Origin: Planctomycetaceae bacterium
Lineage (GTDB): Bacteria > Planctomycetota > Planctomycetia > Planctomycetales > Planctomycetaceae
Direction: 5' to 3'
Length of the DNA stretch: 64,000 bases
NCBI GenBank assembly: GCA_020638955.1
Contig: JACKHO010000002.1
Coordinates: 877,220 to 941,219, forward strand
Shown here: in pieces, positions 44,960 to 53,320 of the stretch
How the letters are laid out: each line of letters begins with the position of its first letter
How positions within the stretch are numbered: the first letter of the stretch is position 1
Position numbers and translations under genes: made by a program
Notes under the pieces: model-generated
What the model saw: only the letters and a program-made list of their open reading frames with translations
The model's database searches: none
What the model was told of the DNA's origin: nothing

Positions 44960-46489
44960 TTACCAGTCAAACGCTCCTGGCAAACTTGGCGGCGTGACGC
45001 GTAGAAAGTCCACTTCCTGACTGCGGGTGCTGAGTTCCAGGCAGGCGGCGCCGAGAGCGAAAGCGCGGTCATCGTGGCAACCCGCTTCGTGACGATGGTC
45101 GATCCGGACGCGTCCAGAGGTCGATTGCCTGAGAATGAGCGACGCGAGTTCGGTTTCCAGGTCATCCCGCTGACCTGTGGGAGACGGAATGGCACCACAA
45201 CCCGGATACCAGCAGACTTCCTGCTGCAGGATGAGTTGCCGCAATCGCAGGGCAAGCCGGTGGTTTCCCTCTCCGGAAAGGAACTGAAATCGTTTCACAT
45301 TGGCCCGATGCTCGTATTTCTGAATGACTCCGAGCAGTTGGTATTCATCGACCACAAATGTCACGTTGGGAAAGTTGCTTGAGATTTCTTCCATCCAATC
45401 TTCCACCCATTTGACCGGTGTGGGCTGATGCGGTGTGGGGACCACGACATCCATGCGATCGACGACAATACGATTTCCTTCCCAATGGGCGACGCAGCCG
45501 ACGGTGTAGTCGTGCTTTTCGGCATAGTCGATTGCCGCCACGTGCATACCGTATGAACGACTTTGCGGTTGATATGACAACTGGTTGTCACAGCATTTAC
45601 CAGCTTCTTCCAACGTGACGAATTCACCATCCGAGTGCTGCCACTGGTTCAGCCAGAGTCGACTGTAGACTGGCTCGGGTAACAAGGCCCTTTGTTCATC
45701 GAGCCACGTTTCTGTGATCCACGGCGCCTGTGGACCTTCCAGTGAAGAGAAGTGCCAGTCGCTGGATGTCTTGGCGTGTTCACGTACCTGCCATTGCCAG
45801 CCGCGTCCTACACCTGCATTAGTAAGTACGGTCAACATGCAGCTCGGCTTCTTTGCTGCTGACGACAGAAGCGAATACCACAAATCAGGCTTTTCCCAAT
45901 GGCAGAGTTCATCGCAGATGACAAAGTCCGGAAGTGCTCCCCACGATCCGGCGACATCTGAAGAAATGATTTCCAGCTTGGATTGTGTCTGGCGATTCCG
46001 AATCCAGTGCTGAACCAGCTCAATGTCACCACATAACGTGGGATTCGCCCGTACGAGCCGTTGCACGGCTTCGTGGATGAGACTGGCCTGGTCGCGGTCG
46101 GCGGCAGCTGCCAGGCCCCGCACGGGATTTCTCGCCGCGAGAAGAATCCAGACGAGTTGCACGGCCATGTCCGAAGTTTTCGAGTGGCCACGTGGTCGCT
46201 CAATGTAGGCCCGCTGAATGTGCGCCCGACTATCCACTTCGGTAGCGCGTCCCGCCAGTTGTGCCCAGCCGGGATCAAGTGTGCTGAAGTCAACGAGTTG
46301 CCAGGGCTGCAGAACGTCGCGCAGGCTTTGTGTTCCGTCTGGCGTCGGAATGGCGACATAGCGACGAAAGTATTCTGGATGCAGCAACGCGTGGCGACGG
46401 CGACGCTGGCGAATTTCGCGAACTTGCTGGATTCTCTGGTCTCGACGGAAAGAGGAACTCATAGGATGCGGCGGCCTCTGGGATCGCAA
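44960..46489 (-). CDS. phage terminase large subunit
   Basis: 509 residues (500 if the ATG at 46462 is used). Packaging ATPase part: adenine-motif region with PWQLVDF, Walker A-like RPRGHSKTS (98-106) and Walker B FVICDE (D193 and E194). The C-terminal RNase H-like nuclease has the three expected acidic positions in AAIDYAEKHDYTV, TFVVDEYQL and CHDDRAFALG. All key residues look intact. The enzyme would translocate DNA into a procapsid and cut it. It follows the small-subunit candidate (46510-47037) with a 20-base spacing. No portal gene follows downstream, where most phages have one; the capsid genes are at 3.9-6.1 kb. Confidence 0.88.
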   Translation of the reverse strand: MRSQRPPHPMSSSFRRDQRIQQVREIRQRRRRHALLHPEYFRRYVAIPTPDGTQSLRDVLQPWQLVDFSTLDPGWAQLAGRATEVDSRAHIQRAYIERPRGHSKTSDMAVQLVWILLAARNPVRGLAAAADRDQASLIHEAVQRLVRANPTLCGDIELVQHWIRNRQTQSKLEIISSDVAGSWGALPDFVICDELCHWEKPDLWYSLLSSAAKKPSCMLTVLTNAGVGRGWQWQVREHAKTSSDWHFSSLEGPQAPWITETWLDEQRALLPEPVYSRLWLNQWQHSDGEFVTLEEAGKCCDNQLSYQPQSRSYGMHVAAIDYAEKHDYTVGCVAHWEGNRIVVDRMDVVVPTPHQPTPVKWVEDWMEEISSNFPNVTFVVDEYQLLGVIQKYEHRANVKRFQFLSGEGNHRLALRLRQLILQQEVCWYPGCGAIPSPTGQRDDLETELASLILRQSTSGRVRIDHRHEAGCHDDRAFALGAACLELSTRSQEVDFLRVTPPSLPGAFDW

Positions 46490-46509
46490 TGGAATGAATG
46501 GAGAGAAAT

Positions 46510-47037
46510 CTATTCAGGGTCGGGGATTTGCTCGTGTTCCATGAGACGACGGAGTTCCTCGTCTGACAGTTCGTCGAGACCATCATCAACACCCAAGCGT
46601 GCCGCGTCCTCGCCCGGCCATTCGGGAGGAGGACAGTTCTTCAAAAAGAACGTCTGTGCGGAAACGCTGCCTTCCATCGCCGAACGATACAGGGCGGCTG
46701 CCACGTTCTGGCTCAGCACATTGTGAATTTGGTCTAGCCGGTCGCGAAACGTTTCATCTGTGGTGATGCGATTCAGCACCACCGTCACCGACAGATTCAA
46801 CTGCATGCAGGCCGCAGCGGGAGACGCGCCACGTGCGAGCAGTTGCAGGTACTCGCGTTGAAGTTGTTCATCGAACGCCTGTTCTTCGTGCGACTCAACT
46901 TGTGTCGGCTCGCTGGAATTACTCGCCGTGGCTTTCTTTTTGGCGACTTTCTTGCCGGTTGTCGAAGACGTAGTAGACGGGGTGGGAGAAGCGGCTTTTG
47001 TGGAACGTTTCGGAAGAGACGAGCGTTTCTTGGGCAT
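46510..47037 (-). CDS. probable terminase small subunit
   Basis: 175 residues. The first 55 are Lys/Ser/Thr-rich and look disordered. A helix-turn-helix-like region follows (REYLQLLARGASPAAACMQLN to VVLNRITTDETFRDRLDQI), then LYRSAMEGSVSAQTFFLKN, a pattern recalling small terminase subunits that bind packaging sites (a repeated amphipathic helix plus NQTFFLKN-like C-terminus). The acidic C-terminus ends 20 bases before the large-subunit gene. The 5' end overlaps the acetyltransferase end of the ABC fusion by 119 bases, so a start further in is possible. Assignment rests on position and pattern. Confidence 0.6.
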   Translation of the reverse strand: MPKKRSSLPKRSTKAASPTPSTTSSTTGKKVAKKKATASNSSEPTQVESHEEQAFDEQLQREYLQLLARGASPAAACMQLNLSVTVVLNRITTDETFRDRLDQIHNVLSQNVAAALYRSAMEGSVSAQTFFLKNCPPPEWPGEDAARLGVDDGLDELSDEELRRLMEHEQIPDPE

Positions 47038-48222
47038 AGGTGCGATTTCCTCCGTAAATCCGGGAATGAGATCTGCGGGAGCGATGGTGGGGAGTACAAA
47101 CGCCGACTCGTTGGAATCCGGCTTTTTCGAAGAAGGGATTGATGTGTCCCATTTGGGTCAGCGTTTCAATCCAGGGAGTCGGACAGAGTCGGCAGGAGCG
47201 ATGAACGAACGAGCTGGCAATTCCCGCTCCGCGATAGGCAGGATGCAGCACCACGCGCTGGAGCAAACTGAGTTGGCGGCTGAGTGCCTGAAGCGTGATG
47301 CGCTGCCAGCGGCCCGAGCGACCGAAGAACTGGTTACGCAACGAGAATGAGATGGGGGGCGACACAAACACGCAAATGCCTATGGGGCGGTCTTTGTGCC
47401 ACAGCAGCGTGATGAATTTGACCATGCCGATGTTGTGGCTGCGGTAATGCCACCGAGCGAAGTATGGCCACTCGCGTCGGGTCGCGCGGGAGATCCAGAG
47501 TTCGTCGACGAATGAAATACTTTTTTTTTGCTGGCGGCATCACCTGGTGTTGCGACGGTCACTTCGCCGTCGAGAGAGCATGTGACATGCACGTCGGGGG
47601 CAAGGTCGTTGGCAACATCTTCATGTGTGGTTGCCAACAGGAATCCAATCCCGGTTCGCGTAGCCAGTCGTCGCACGTTGTAGGCGATGATTTTCGCGAG
47701 CGTGCGGTCGAGCGTGGCGGTGAATTCGTCGGCGACAATCCAATGTGGTTTTCTGGAAACAGCAAGCGCGAGACGGAAGCGAGAACGTTGTCCATCTGAG
47801 AGTTCCTGGGGAGTGCGGAGCATGAGGTGTGCCTCGCCTAGACCACACATCGACAGCAGATTCATTGCTTCATCGACTGAGCCGGAAAGTGCATCGATGA
47901 GGGGCGACTGGCCGAGGTCGAGTTGGTCCAAATCAACGATTGTCTGCTCCGATTCCTGGCTGAGTTGCCGGACGGCCGCCCGCAACATCGACGACTTCCC
48001 TGATCCGCTTTCCCCTGAAAATAGCACAACGTTTCCTGAGGTAATGGGGAGTTCAAGGCAGTCGGCAACGACGAATTCATCTTGTTCAAAATCAATTCCA
48101 AAGTGATCCATGACGGCGGACGTTCGCACCGTAGGTCGTTTGGGCAGAAAGGAATGTGTCACGTGAAGGCGCATGGCGAGGACGTTTTTCAAAGTGGCGT
48201 GGCGAACGGGGGGATTCATCAC
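46919..48222 (-). CDS. ABC-type ATPase fused to GNAT-like acetyltransferase domain, split by a frameshift at an A9 run
   Basis: From 48222 (or the ATG at 48174) the first frame encodes an ABC-type ATPase: Walker A GESGSGKSS (70-78), signature LSDGQ (141-145) and Walker B WIVADEF (161-167). The frame then reaches GDAASKKK at a run of nine A (47529-47521 on the plus strand as T9). With one more A the sequence would continue as SISFVDELWISRATRREW and HYRSHNIGMVKFITLLWHK into a GNAT-like domain with RVVLHPAYRGAGIASSF, ending at 46919. The two halves are therefore one gene of the COG2401 type (ABC ATPase fused to a predicted acetyltransferase). In the literal frame the ATPase ends after an unrelated tail at 47380. 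It precedes the terminase genes. Confidence 0.75.
47521..47529 (-). other. A9 homopolymer at the frame break of the ABC-acetyltransferase gene
   Basis: T9 on the plus strand, A9 on the coding strand. Ten (or seven) A would restore one continuous protein. Either a base was lost in sequencing or replication, or RNA polymerase slippage on A9 provides both short and full-length products, as known for A/T runs in other bacteria. Confidence 0.6.
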
Positions 48223-48513
48223 AAGTGGGCCACGGTGCGCCAGTTGGGGACAACAGACAAGTCATCTGGCCCATGTTGCCATTTCTCCACGTGTCGGCGC
48301 AGTCGGAAACAGATTGCCGGAAAACGTGGCCCAGGAACAACGCGCGACTTCAGAGCCGCCCACGTGGCCTACGCTTGGAATTGAACATTCGTCTTTGGAC
48401 GGATTCGAACAATTCCACTCTCACATCGAACGGCAACGGATGCTGGCCACGCTGAGAACTCTTCAGCCAGTTGTCCGACGGGCTCTTCCGTTCCAACTGG
48501 AAGTCTCGAAACT

Positions 48514-48969
48514 ATGCTGACAACATCACCAGATACAGTCCTTGAAGTCGTCAAGAATGCTCGCGCCATTTCGAGGACTGTTTCAGAAATTCTGCGATCT
48601 GAAACTGCCGCCATGGCAGAGTTTTCCGGAACCAAGCAGCGCTCACCATTTCGCCGACGCGAGCGTCGTTCTGTTCATCGCTGGTCTGTCAAGATTCCCG
48701 TCACCATTTTCTCGGTGATGTCGCTGGGACGCCGCGTGAAGCAACTCGATGAAGTCATTGCTGTCGGCCTCGCACGCGACATTTCCCCGCGCGGCATTGG
48801 CCTGTCCTACGACCAGCCGATGCGGTCGCAGTTTGTGATTGTCGAGTTCGATTTATTCGGACAGGGAACTCGGCAACTCCTTACGGAACTGCGCTGGGTG
48901 AAACATTGTGACGAATACGAGTTTCACGGCGGTGGCAAATTCCTGGGCGTGGTTAAGGAAGCCCATTAA
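48514..48969 (+). CDS. PilZ-like domain protein
   Basis: 151 residues, no signal peptide. The arrangement FRRRERRSVHRWSVKIPVTI followed by VGLARDISPRGIGLSYDQPM matches the two c-di-GMP-binding motifs of PilZ domains (RxxxR and D/NxSxxG) in spirit: RRRERR and DISPRGIG. A c-di-GMP effector role is likely but not certain. The 3' end overlaps the convergent VWA gene by 17 bases. Confidence 0.7.
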   Translation: MLTTSPDTVLEVVKNARAISRTVSEILRSETAAMAEFSGTKQRSPFRRRERRSVHRWSVKIPVTIFSVMSLGRRVKQLDEVIAVGLARDISPRGIGLSYDQPMRSQFVIVEFDLFGQGTRQLLTELRWVKHCDEYEFHGGGKFLGVVKEAH

Positions 48970-51724
48970 TTTTGCGGAGCACCCATTCGGTGGTCGCAAA
49001 GAGACAGAACAGAATGAGCACCAGCCAGTGATTCCAAATGGGGACTTCCTCCATTTTGGTGGTCACCTCCTCCGACTCTTGAAACAACTCGGGAAGCTGA
49101 TCGAGTTGGTCCGGCATGAGAAACCGTCCGCCGGTCAGCTGCGCGGCCTGCTCCAGCAGTCCGCGGTTGGCACTGACGTCTTGAAGTTCTGCTGAGAGTG
49201 TCTTGTTGACGGAAAACTCGGCCACGAGTTCTTCGTCGAGTTGCACGCCCTCGACTTTGAGACGGGCCGCGTAGTCGCCTGCGAGATCGGACAAATGTCG
49301 CCCTTCGAAGATGAGTTGCTGGCCCTCCTGCTGCGTCAAATCGATGGTGACGGGCGATTCGTCGTCACCGGACTTCGTAATAACGGCTTGCACTTTCAAA
49401 TTGGGATGCTGCTGGAGAAAGCGCTCATCCCATTGAGTACGTAATACGATTTGCTCGCCCGTTGAATACTCGGGTTTCGTCACGCCAAAGCGGACGAACT
49501 GGTTTCCCGACGAGGCCTTGAAATCGACAGACCAGCGGATCAGTTGTCCCCAGAACCGATGGTGGTACTGATCGCCCACTCGAAATCGCCAGCGCCATGT
49601 GCTGTCGATTCCCATCCAGACGACCTGCCCGGTACCGACGTACTGCTGTGCGATGACGGCTCGCTTCCGTTCACCTTCGAGGCCAATTTCTTCACCATTC
49701 TGCGGCGGTGTGGCGGCCCAGACGGTTGCCGTCCGTTTCGCTTCGCCAATGAGCCCCCACGTATGTCCCGGCAGCGTGGACCAGATGTTTTCGTTCTTGA
49801 TGGGGTCAACATCCAGTTGAAACATCGGCTGGAGTGCACCATCGGGAGTGAGTTCCAAATGGAATCCCCGGCGGTCGGGGGGAGCCATTTGCAAGGCGTT
49901 TGTCAGGTTCACTTCGCGGAGATTCTCCACCGGCAGCAAATCCTGCACGATGTCGAAGGTATTGTTGCGAGGAAAGGCCTGCTTTCCAGCCGTCAGAATG
50001 AGTGTTCCGCCTTCTTCGCGCACATAACGGTCGAGTTGTTTCCACGCATCCAAGTTCAGCTGGAGCATGCGAACGTCACCGACGAGAATGGCGTCGTAGT
50101 CGGAGAACATGGACGGTTGATCGGGGGCGTGCGGGACATCGGCCAATGAGCGAGGAAAGAAATTCTTCGGTAGAACGCCCATGTACGGCTGTTCGAAGAC
50201 AACTGTGTTCAGCTCGATGCGTTCATCACGCCGCAATGCTGCTTCGATGTAACGAAACTCCCAACGGCCTTCGCCGTCGAGTACCAGGACTTTTGCGAGG
50301 TCATCGACCACCTCGATGCTGAATTCGCGGTCGTTGTTGTCGTCGCGTGTTTCTTCCGGTTTGACTTCCGTCGACAATCGGAACCGATGACGTCCTTCAG
50401 GGAGGTCGGACAGTTTGAATGTCAGATTTGCCAAATCACCCGTGGGGGTAACCTGCTGAATGAGTGGTTCGAAACCATCGCCCTCGGTGGTCGATTCCAA
50501 CCGCACCTGGAGCTGTTCGCCTGCGAAACCGGAAGTCCGCATGGTGACCTGCACGAGCGGGTCGTCGTCTTCGAAGACTTTGTCGGGATGTTCGACGTTC
50601 GCAACAGCCAAATCCTTTGGAACTTTTTCCGACCCAATGAGCACGGTATGGACAGGAACAACGGAACCTGCGAACCGGGAAGAGAACTGTTGTGGCGTCG
50701 AGTGCGCGTTGTCACGCCCATCAGAGAACACAATGATGCCGACCAGCGGTGACTCCCCTTCGCCGCCAGCACCGGCGACGAGTGGTTGCGTCATGTCAGT
50801 ACGGCCGCGCACCACAGTTCCGTCGGATGATTCAAAGAGCTTCTTCAGTTCTTCTTCATCTGCGATGGCGACATCACTGGCGAATGCACAGTATTCAGGA
50901 AAAACCAATCCATCGAGTCGCTGGGCCACAGAGTTTGGTTCACTTAACAACAGTCGTTGCAAGATTTCTTTGCGTGACAGCGATTCCATTTGCTGGAAAA
51001 CGCCTTCCAGGTTTTCCCGGCGGGCCTGTTCGAGTCGCTGACGTTCCTGAGGATCACTGGTTTCGGATTCATCGACGTACTGCGGCTCTTCTCCGGCTTC
51101 GAGTGCCGTAATCCAGTTCTCGATGCGCTCGGCATTCTGATCGTTCCCGACGACACCCAAGGCTCGCGCCCATCGCAGCTTCTCAGCTCGTGTGGCAAAC
51201 TGGTCTTTGGTGTCCATGCTTTCGGAAACGTCGACCGCAATGAGTACGCGTCCACGGTGCGACTCGTCGTACGTCCATGACCAGACCGGTTCCAGCAGCG
51301 TGAGAAACAACGTGAGGATGAGACACATCCGCAGGCCAAGCAGGGTGAATCCGAGCTGGCGAGAGACGAGTTTCTGTTCGTAAGAAAACAGGACTCCAAT
51401 GCAGCCCACAGACAGCAGGCTGACTGTCCAAAGAGTAACAAGCCGTGATGTCCGGCCCCAACCAACGAACACCAGTCGCCAGTCTCCATACATGTGTTGG
51501 CCGACCGCCGACAAAATCCCAACCGCTGCCAGAGCAACGACCAGAAAAATGAGCGGTAGAAGGACAAACGTAAAGAGATTTCGGCGGGTAAACAAAACGC
51601 CCTCAACGGACAATTCGGCGGCAGGACTACGAAAAGTCCCCAAGGAGACCTTCGCAAGGGGGCCTTGAGTGTATCGCTCGCTGGGACCGTGTGCTAGAAA
51701 CGACGACCATTCCACGTCCGGCAA
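48953..51724 (-). CDS. membrane VWA-domain protein with glutamine-amidotransferase-like region, second paralogue
   Basis: 923 residues from a TTG at 51724; the start is uncertain, with an ATG at 51493 (MYGDWRLVFVGW) matching the beginning of the paralogue at 1414. Three hydrophobic segments lie upstream of the VWA domain if the long start is right, otherwise two. MIDAS motif DVSES within VLIAVDVSESMDT. A long acidic and Gln-rich insertion separates the MIDAS from VGIIVFSDGRDNAHS. The amidotransferase-like region begins with KVLVLDGEGRWEFRYIEAAL. A last hydrophobic segment (LVLILFCLFATTEWVL) ends the chain. Divergent from the amidohydrolase gene. Confidence 0.8.
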   Translation of the reverse strand: MPDVEWSSFLAHGPSERYTQGPLAKVSLGTFRSPAAELSVEGVLFTRRNLFTFVLLPLIFLVVALAAVGILSAVGQHMYGDWRLVFVGWGRTSRLVTLWTVSLLSVGCIGVLFSYEQKLVSRQLGFTLLGLRMCLILTLFLTLLEPVWSWTYDESHRGRVLIAVDVSESMDTKDQFATRAEKLRWARALGVVGNDQNAERIENWITALEAGEEPQYVDESETSDPQERQRLEQARRENLEGVFQQMESLSRKEILQRLLLSEPNSVAQRLDGLVFPEYCAFASDVAIADEEELKKLFESSDGTVVRGRTDMTQPLVAGAGGEGESPLVGIIVFSDGRDNAHSTPQQFSSRFAGSVVPVHTVLIGSEKVPKDLAVANVEHPDKVFEDDDPLVQVTMRTSGFAGEQLQVRLESTTEGDGFEPLIQQVTPTGDLANLTFKLSDLPEGRHRFRLSTEVKPEETRDDNNDREFSIEVVDDLAKVLVLDGEGRWEFRYIEAALRRDERIELNTVVFEQPYMGVLPKNFFPRSLADVPHAPDQPSMFSDYDAILVGDVRMLQLNLDAWKQLDRYVREEGGTLILTAGKQAFPRNNTFDIVQDLLPVENLREVNLTNALQMAPPDRRGFHLELTPDGALQPMFQLDVDPIKNENIWSTLPGHTWGLIGEAKRTATVWAATPPQNGEEIGLEGERKRAVIAQQYVGTGQVVWMGIDSTWRWRFRVGDQYHHRFWGQLIRWSVDFKASSGNQFVRFGVTKPEYSTGEQIVLRTQWDERFLQQHPNLKVQAVITKSGDDESPVTIDLTQQEGQQLIFEGRHLSDLAGDYAARLKVEGVQLDEELVAEFSVNKTLSAELQDVSANRGLLEQAAQLTGGRFLMPDQLDQLPELFQESEEVTTKMEEVPIWNHWLVLILFCLFATTEWVLRKINGLP

Positions 51725-51799
51725 CGGGGGATCGCCTCAGCCTTTCTCCCCGAATTGCCGAATCGTGAGATACTCAGCACCTTTATCTTGAGAAGTTCC

Positions 51800-52951
51800 A
51801 TGTTTGTCCGAATGCTGCTTTGCTGCCTGGCGGTAACCAACATCGCGTATTCACAATCGTCTCCTGAAAATGCGTCGCCGGAAAAGCCCCGTCGTATTTA
51901 CCTCGACGAGTTTCGGCCGCAGCAGTCACTGAAGGCCCCCGAACACATTCTGACTCGGGCCAAGTACCGCTGTGTCAACGTGCACAGTCATCCGTTGACA
52001 TTAACCGACGAGGAACTCGACCAGATGGTGGCCGACATGGATGCTGCCAACATTTCGGTGAGTGTCAGTCTGGATGGCAAAGCGGGACCGAAGTTTCCCG
52101 AACATTACCAGCGACTCAACAAACGGCATCCCGGGCGGTTCGTTGTGTTCGTGCGGATGGAATACATCGGCGATGGCGATCCCGATGATCCCGCCACCTG
52201 GGCTGTGAACCAGCCAGGGTATGGACTGAAGATGGCCGACTGGCTGACCGAAGCCGTGCGCCAGGGAGCGTCGGGGCTGAAGCTACTGAAGAACTTAGGC
52301 CTGGGAATTAGAAACCCTGACGGAACGCTCATTCCGCCGGATGATCCTCGGTTTGATCCTGTCTGGCAGCGCGCGGCGGAACTGAAAGTTCCCGTCCTCT
52401 GGCACTGTGCCGATCCCATTGCGTTCTTCCGTCCCATCAACGAGCAAAACGAACGCTGGGAGGAACTCTACCGCCATCCCGAATGGAGTTTTTACGGCGA
52501 TGAGTTCCCGGAACATCAAGAACTCATTGACGCACGCAATCGCGTCATTGCCCGACATCCCGGTACGACCTTCATTTGCGCCCACATGGCGGACATTCCC
52601 GAAGACCTGGACAAGCTGAGCCGCTATCTGGACCGCTATCCAAACATGAATGTGGAAATTGCAGCACGTGTGTCAGAATTGGGCCGGCAGCCCTACACGG
52701 CGAGGAAATTCTTCGTCAAACATGCCGATCGAATTCTGTTCGGCACCGATGGTGTCCCCCCCATGACCGAACTCATTCCGCACTTTCGATTTCTGGAGAC
52801 GTGGGACGAGTCATTCCCGTACGAAGACAACCCATTCCCGCCGCAGGGGCTGTGGAATATTTATGGGCTGGGATTACCAGATGACGTTTTGAAGAAGGTC
52901 TACCACGAGAACGCGGAGCGAATCATCCCCGGGGTCAAGAAAAAGAATTGA
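51800..52951 (+). CDS. exported amidohydrolase-family protein (TIM barrel)
   Basis: 383 residues from the ATG at 51800, preceding a signal sequence (MLLCCLAVTNIAYS). The barrel has the amidohydrolase-2 look: VNVHSHPLTLT (HxH), VPVLWHCADPIAFF, HPGTTFICAHMAD and DRILFGTDGVPP with a metal-binding Asp. Family members are decarboxylases or hydrolases of cyclic lactones and aromatic acids; substrate unknown. Divergent from the VWA gene at 48953-51724 and convergent with an Flp-pilin gene. Confidence 0.82.
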   Translation: MFVRMLLCCLAVTNIAYSQSSPENASPEKPRRIYLDEFRPQQSLKAPEHILTRAKYRCVNVHSHPLTLTDEELDQMVADMDAANISVSVSLDGKAGPKFPEHYQRLNKRHPGRFVVFVRMEYIGDGDPDDPATWAVNQPGYGLKMADWLTEAVRQGASGLKLLKNLGLGIRNPDGTLIPPDDPRFDPVWQRAAELKVPVLWHCADPIAFFRPINEQNERWEELYRHPEWSFYGDEFPEHQELIDARNRVIARHPGTTFICAHMADIPEDLDKLSRYLDRYPNMNVEIAARVSELGRQPYTARKFFVKHADRILFGTDGVPPMTELIPHFRFLETWDESFPYEDNPFPPQGLWNIYGLGLPDDVLKKVYHENAERIIPGVKKKN

Positions 52952-52967
52952 AGCCGACGAGAACGAC

Positions 52968-53159
52968 TTACGGAACAGGCACTTCGGTTTCGAGCGTGTT
53001 CTTCAGATTTGCCCACGCTCCAGACGTTCCGTTGGCGAAGACTTTGATACCGCCAATCATGACCGCCATAATGAATCCGAGCAGCACAGCGTATTCGACA
53101 GCTGCGGTACCATCTTCCTCTCGGAAAAAGTGCCAGGTTGATGTAATGAGGCGATGCAT
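52968..53159 (-). CDS. Flp/Fap-type pilin
   Basis: 63 residues. Classical Flp pilin: short charged leader ending in a Gly (FREEDG), then TAAVEYAVLLGFIMAVMIGG with the conserved Glu at position five and a Tyr directly after it, and a short polar tail. It should be cleaved by a TadV-type prepilin peptidase and assembled by a Tad system, none of which is in the window. Alone on its strand. Confidence 0.85.
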   Translation of the reverse strand: MHRLITSTWHFFREEDGTAAVEYAVLLGFIMAVMIGGIKVFANGTSGAWANLKNTLETEVPVP

Positions 53160-53320
53160 GGTTCTGGAAGGCCCATCAGTGTGATTGATTCCTATTCAAG
53201 CCTATGTCAGACTGGCGAAAGATCAAATTCGATTCCACATAATTACTCTACACGAGCAACCCCGAGAACCGGTCGAATCTGTCGTACTGGAAGTATCGGC
53301 AATGCCAACACGTTGAGGAA

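Noticed and set aside
48147..48165. Possible fourth copy of the CAGACAGGAATGTCTG repeat
   Set aside because: GCAGAAAGGAATGTGTCAC lies inside the coding frame of the ABC ATPase and lacks the full hairpin and tail; probably chance.
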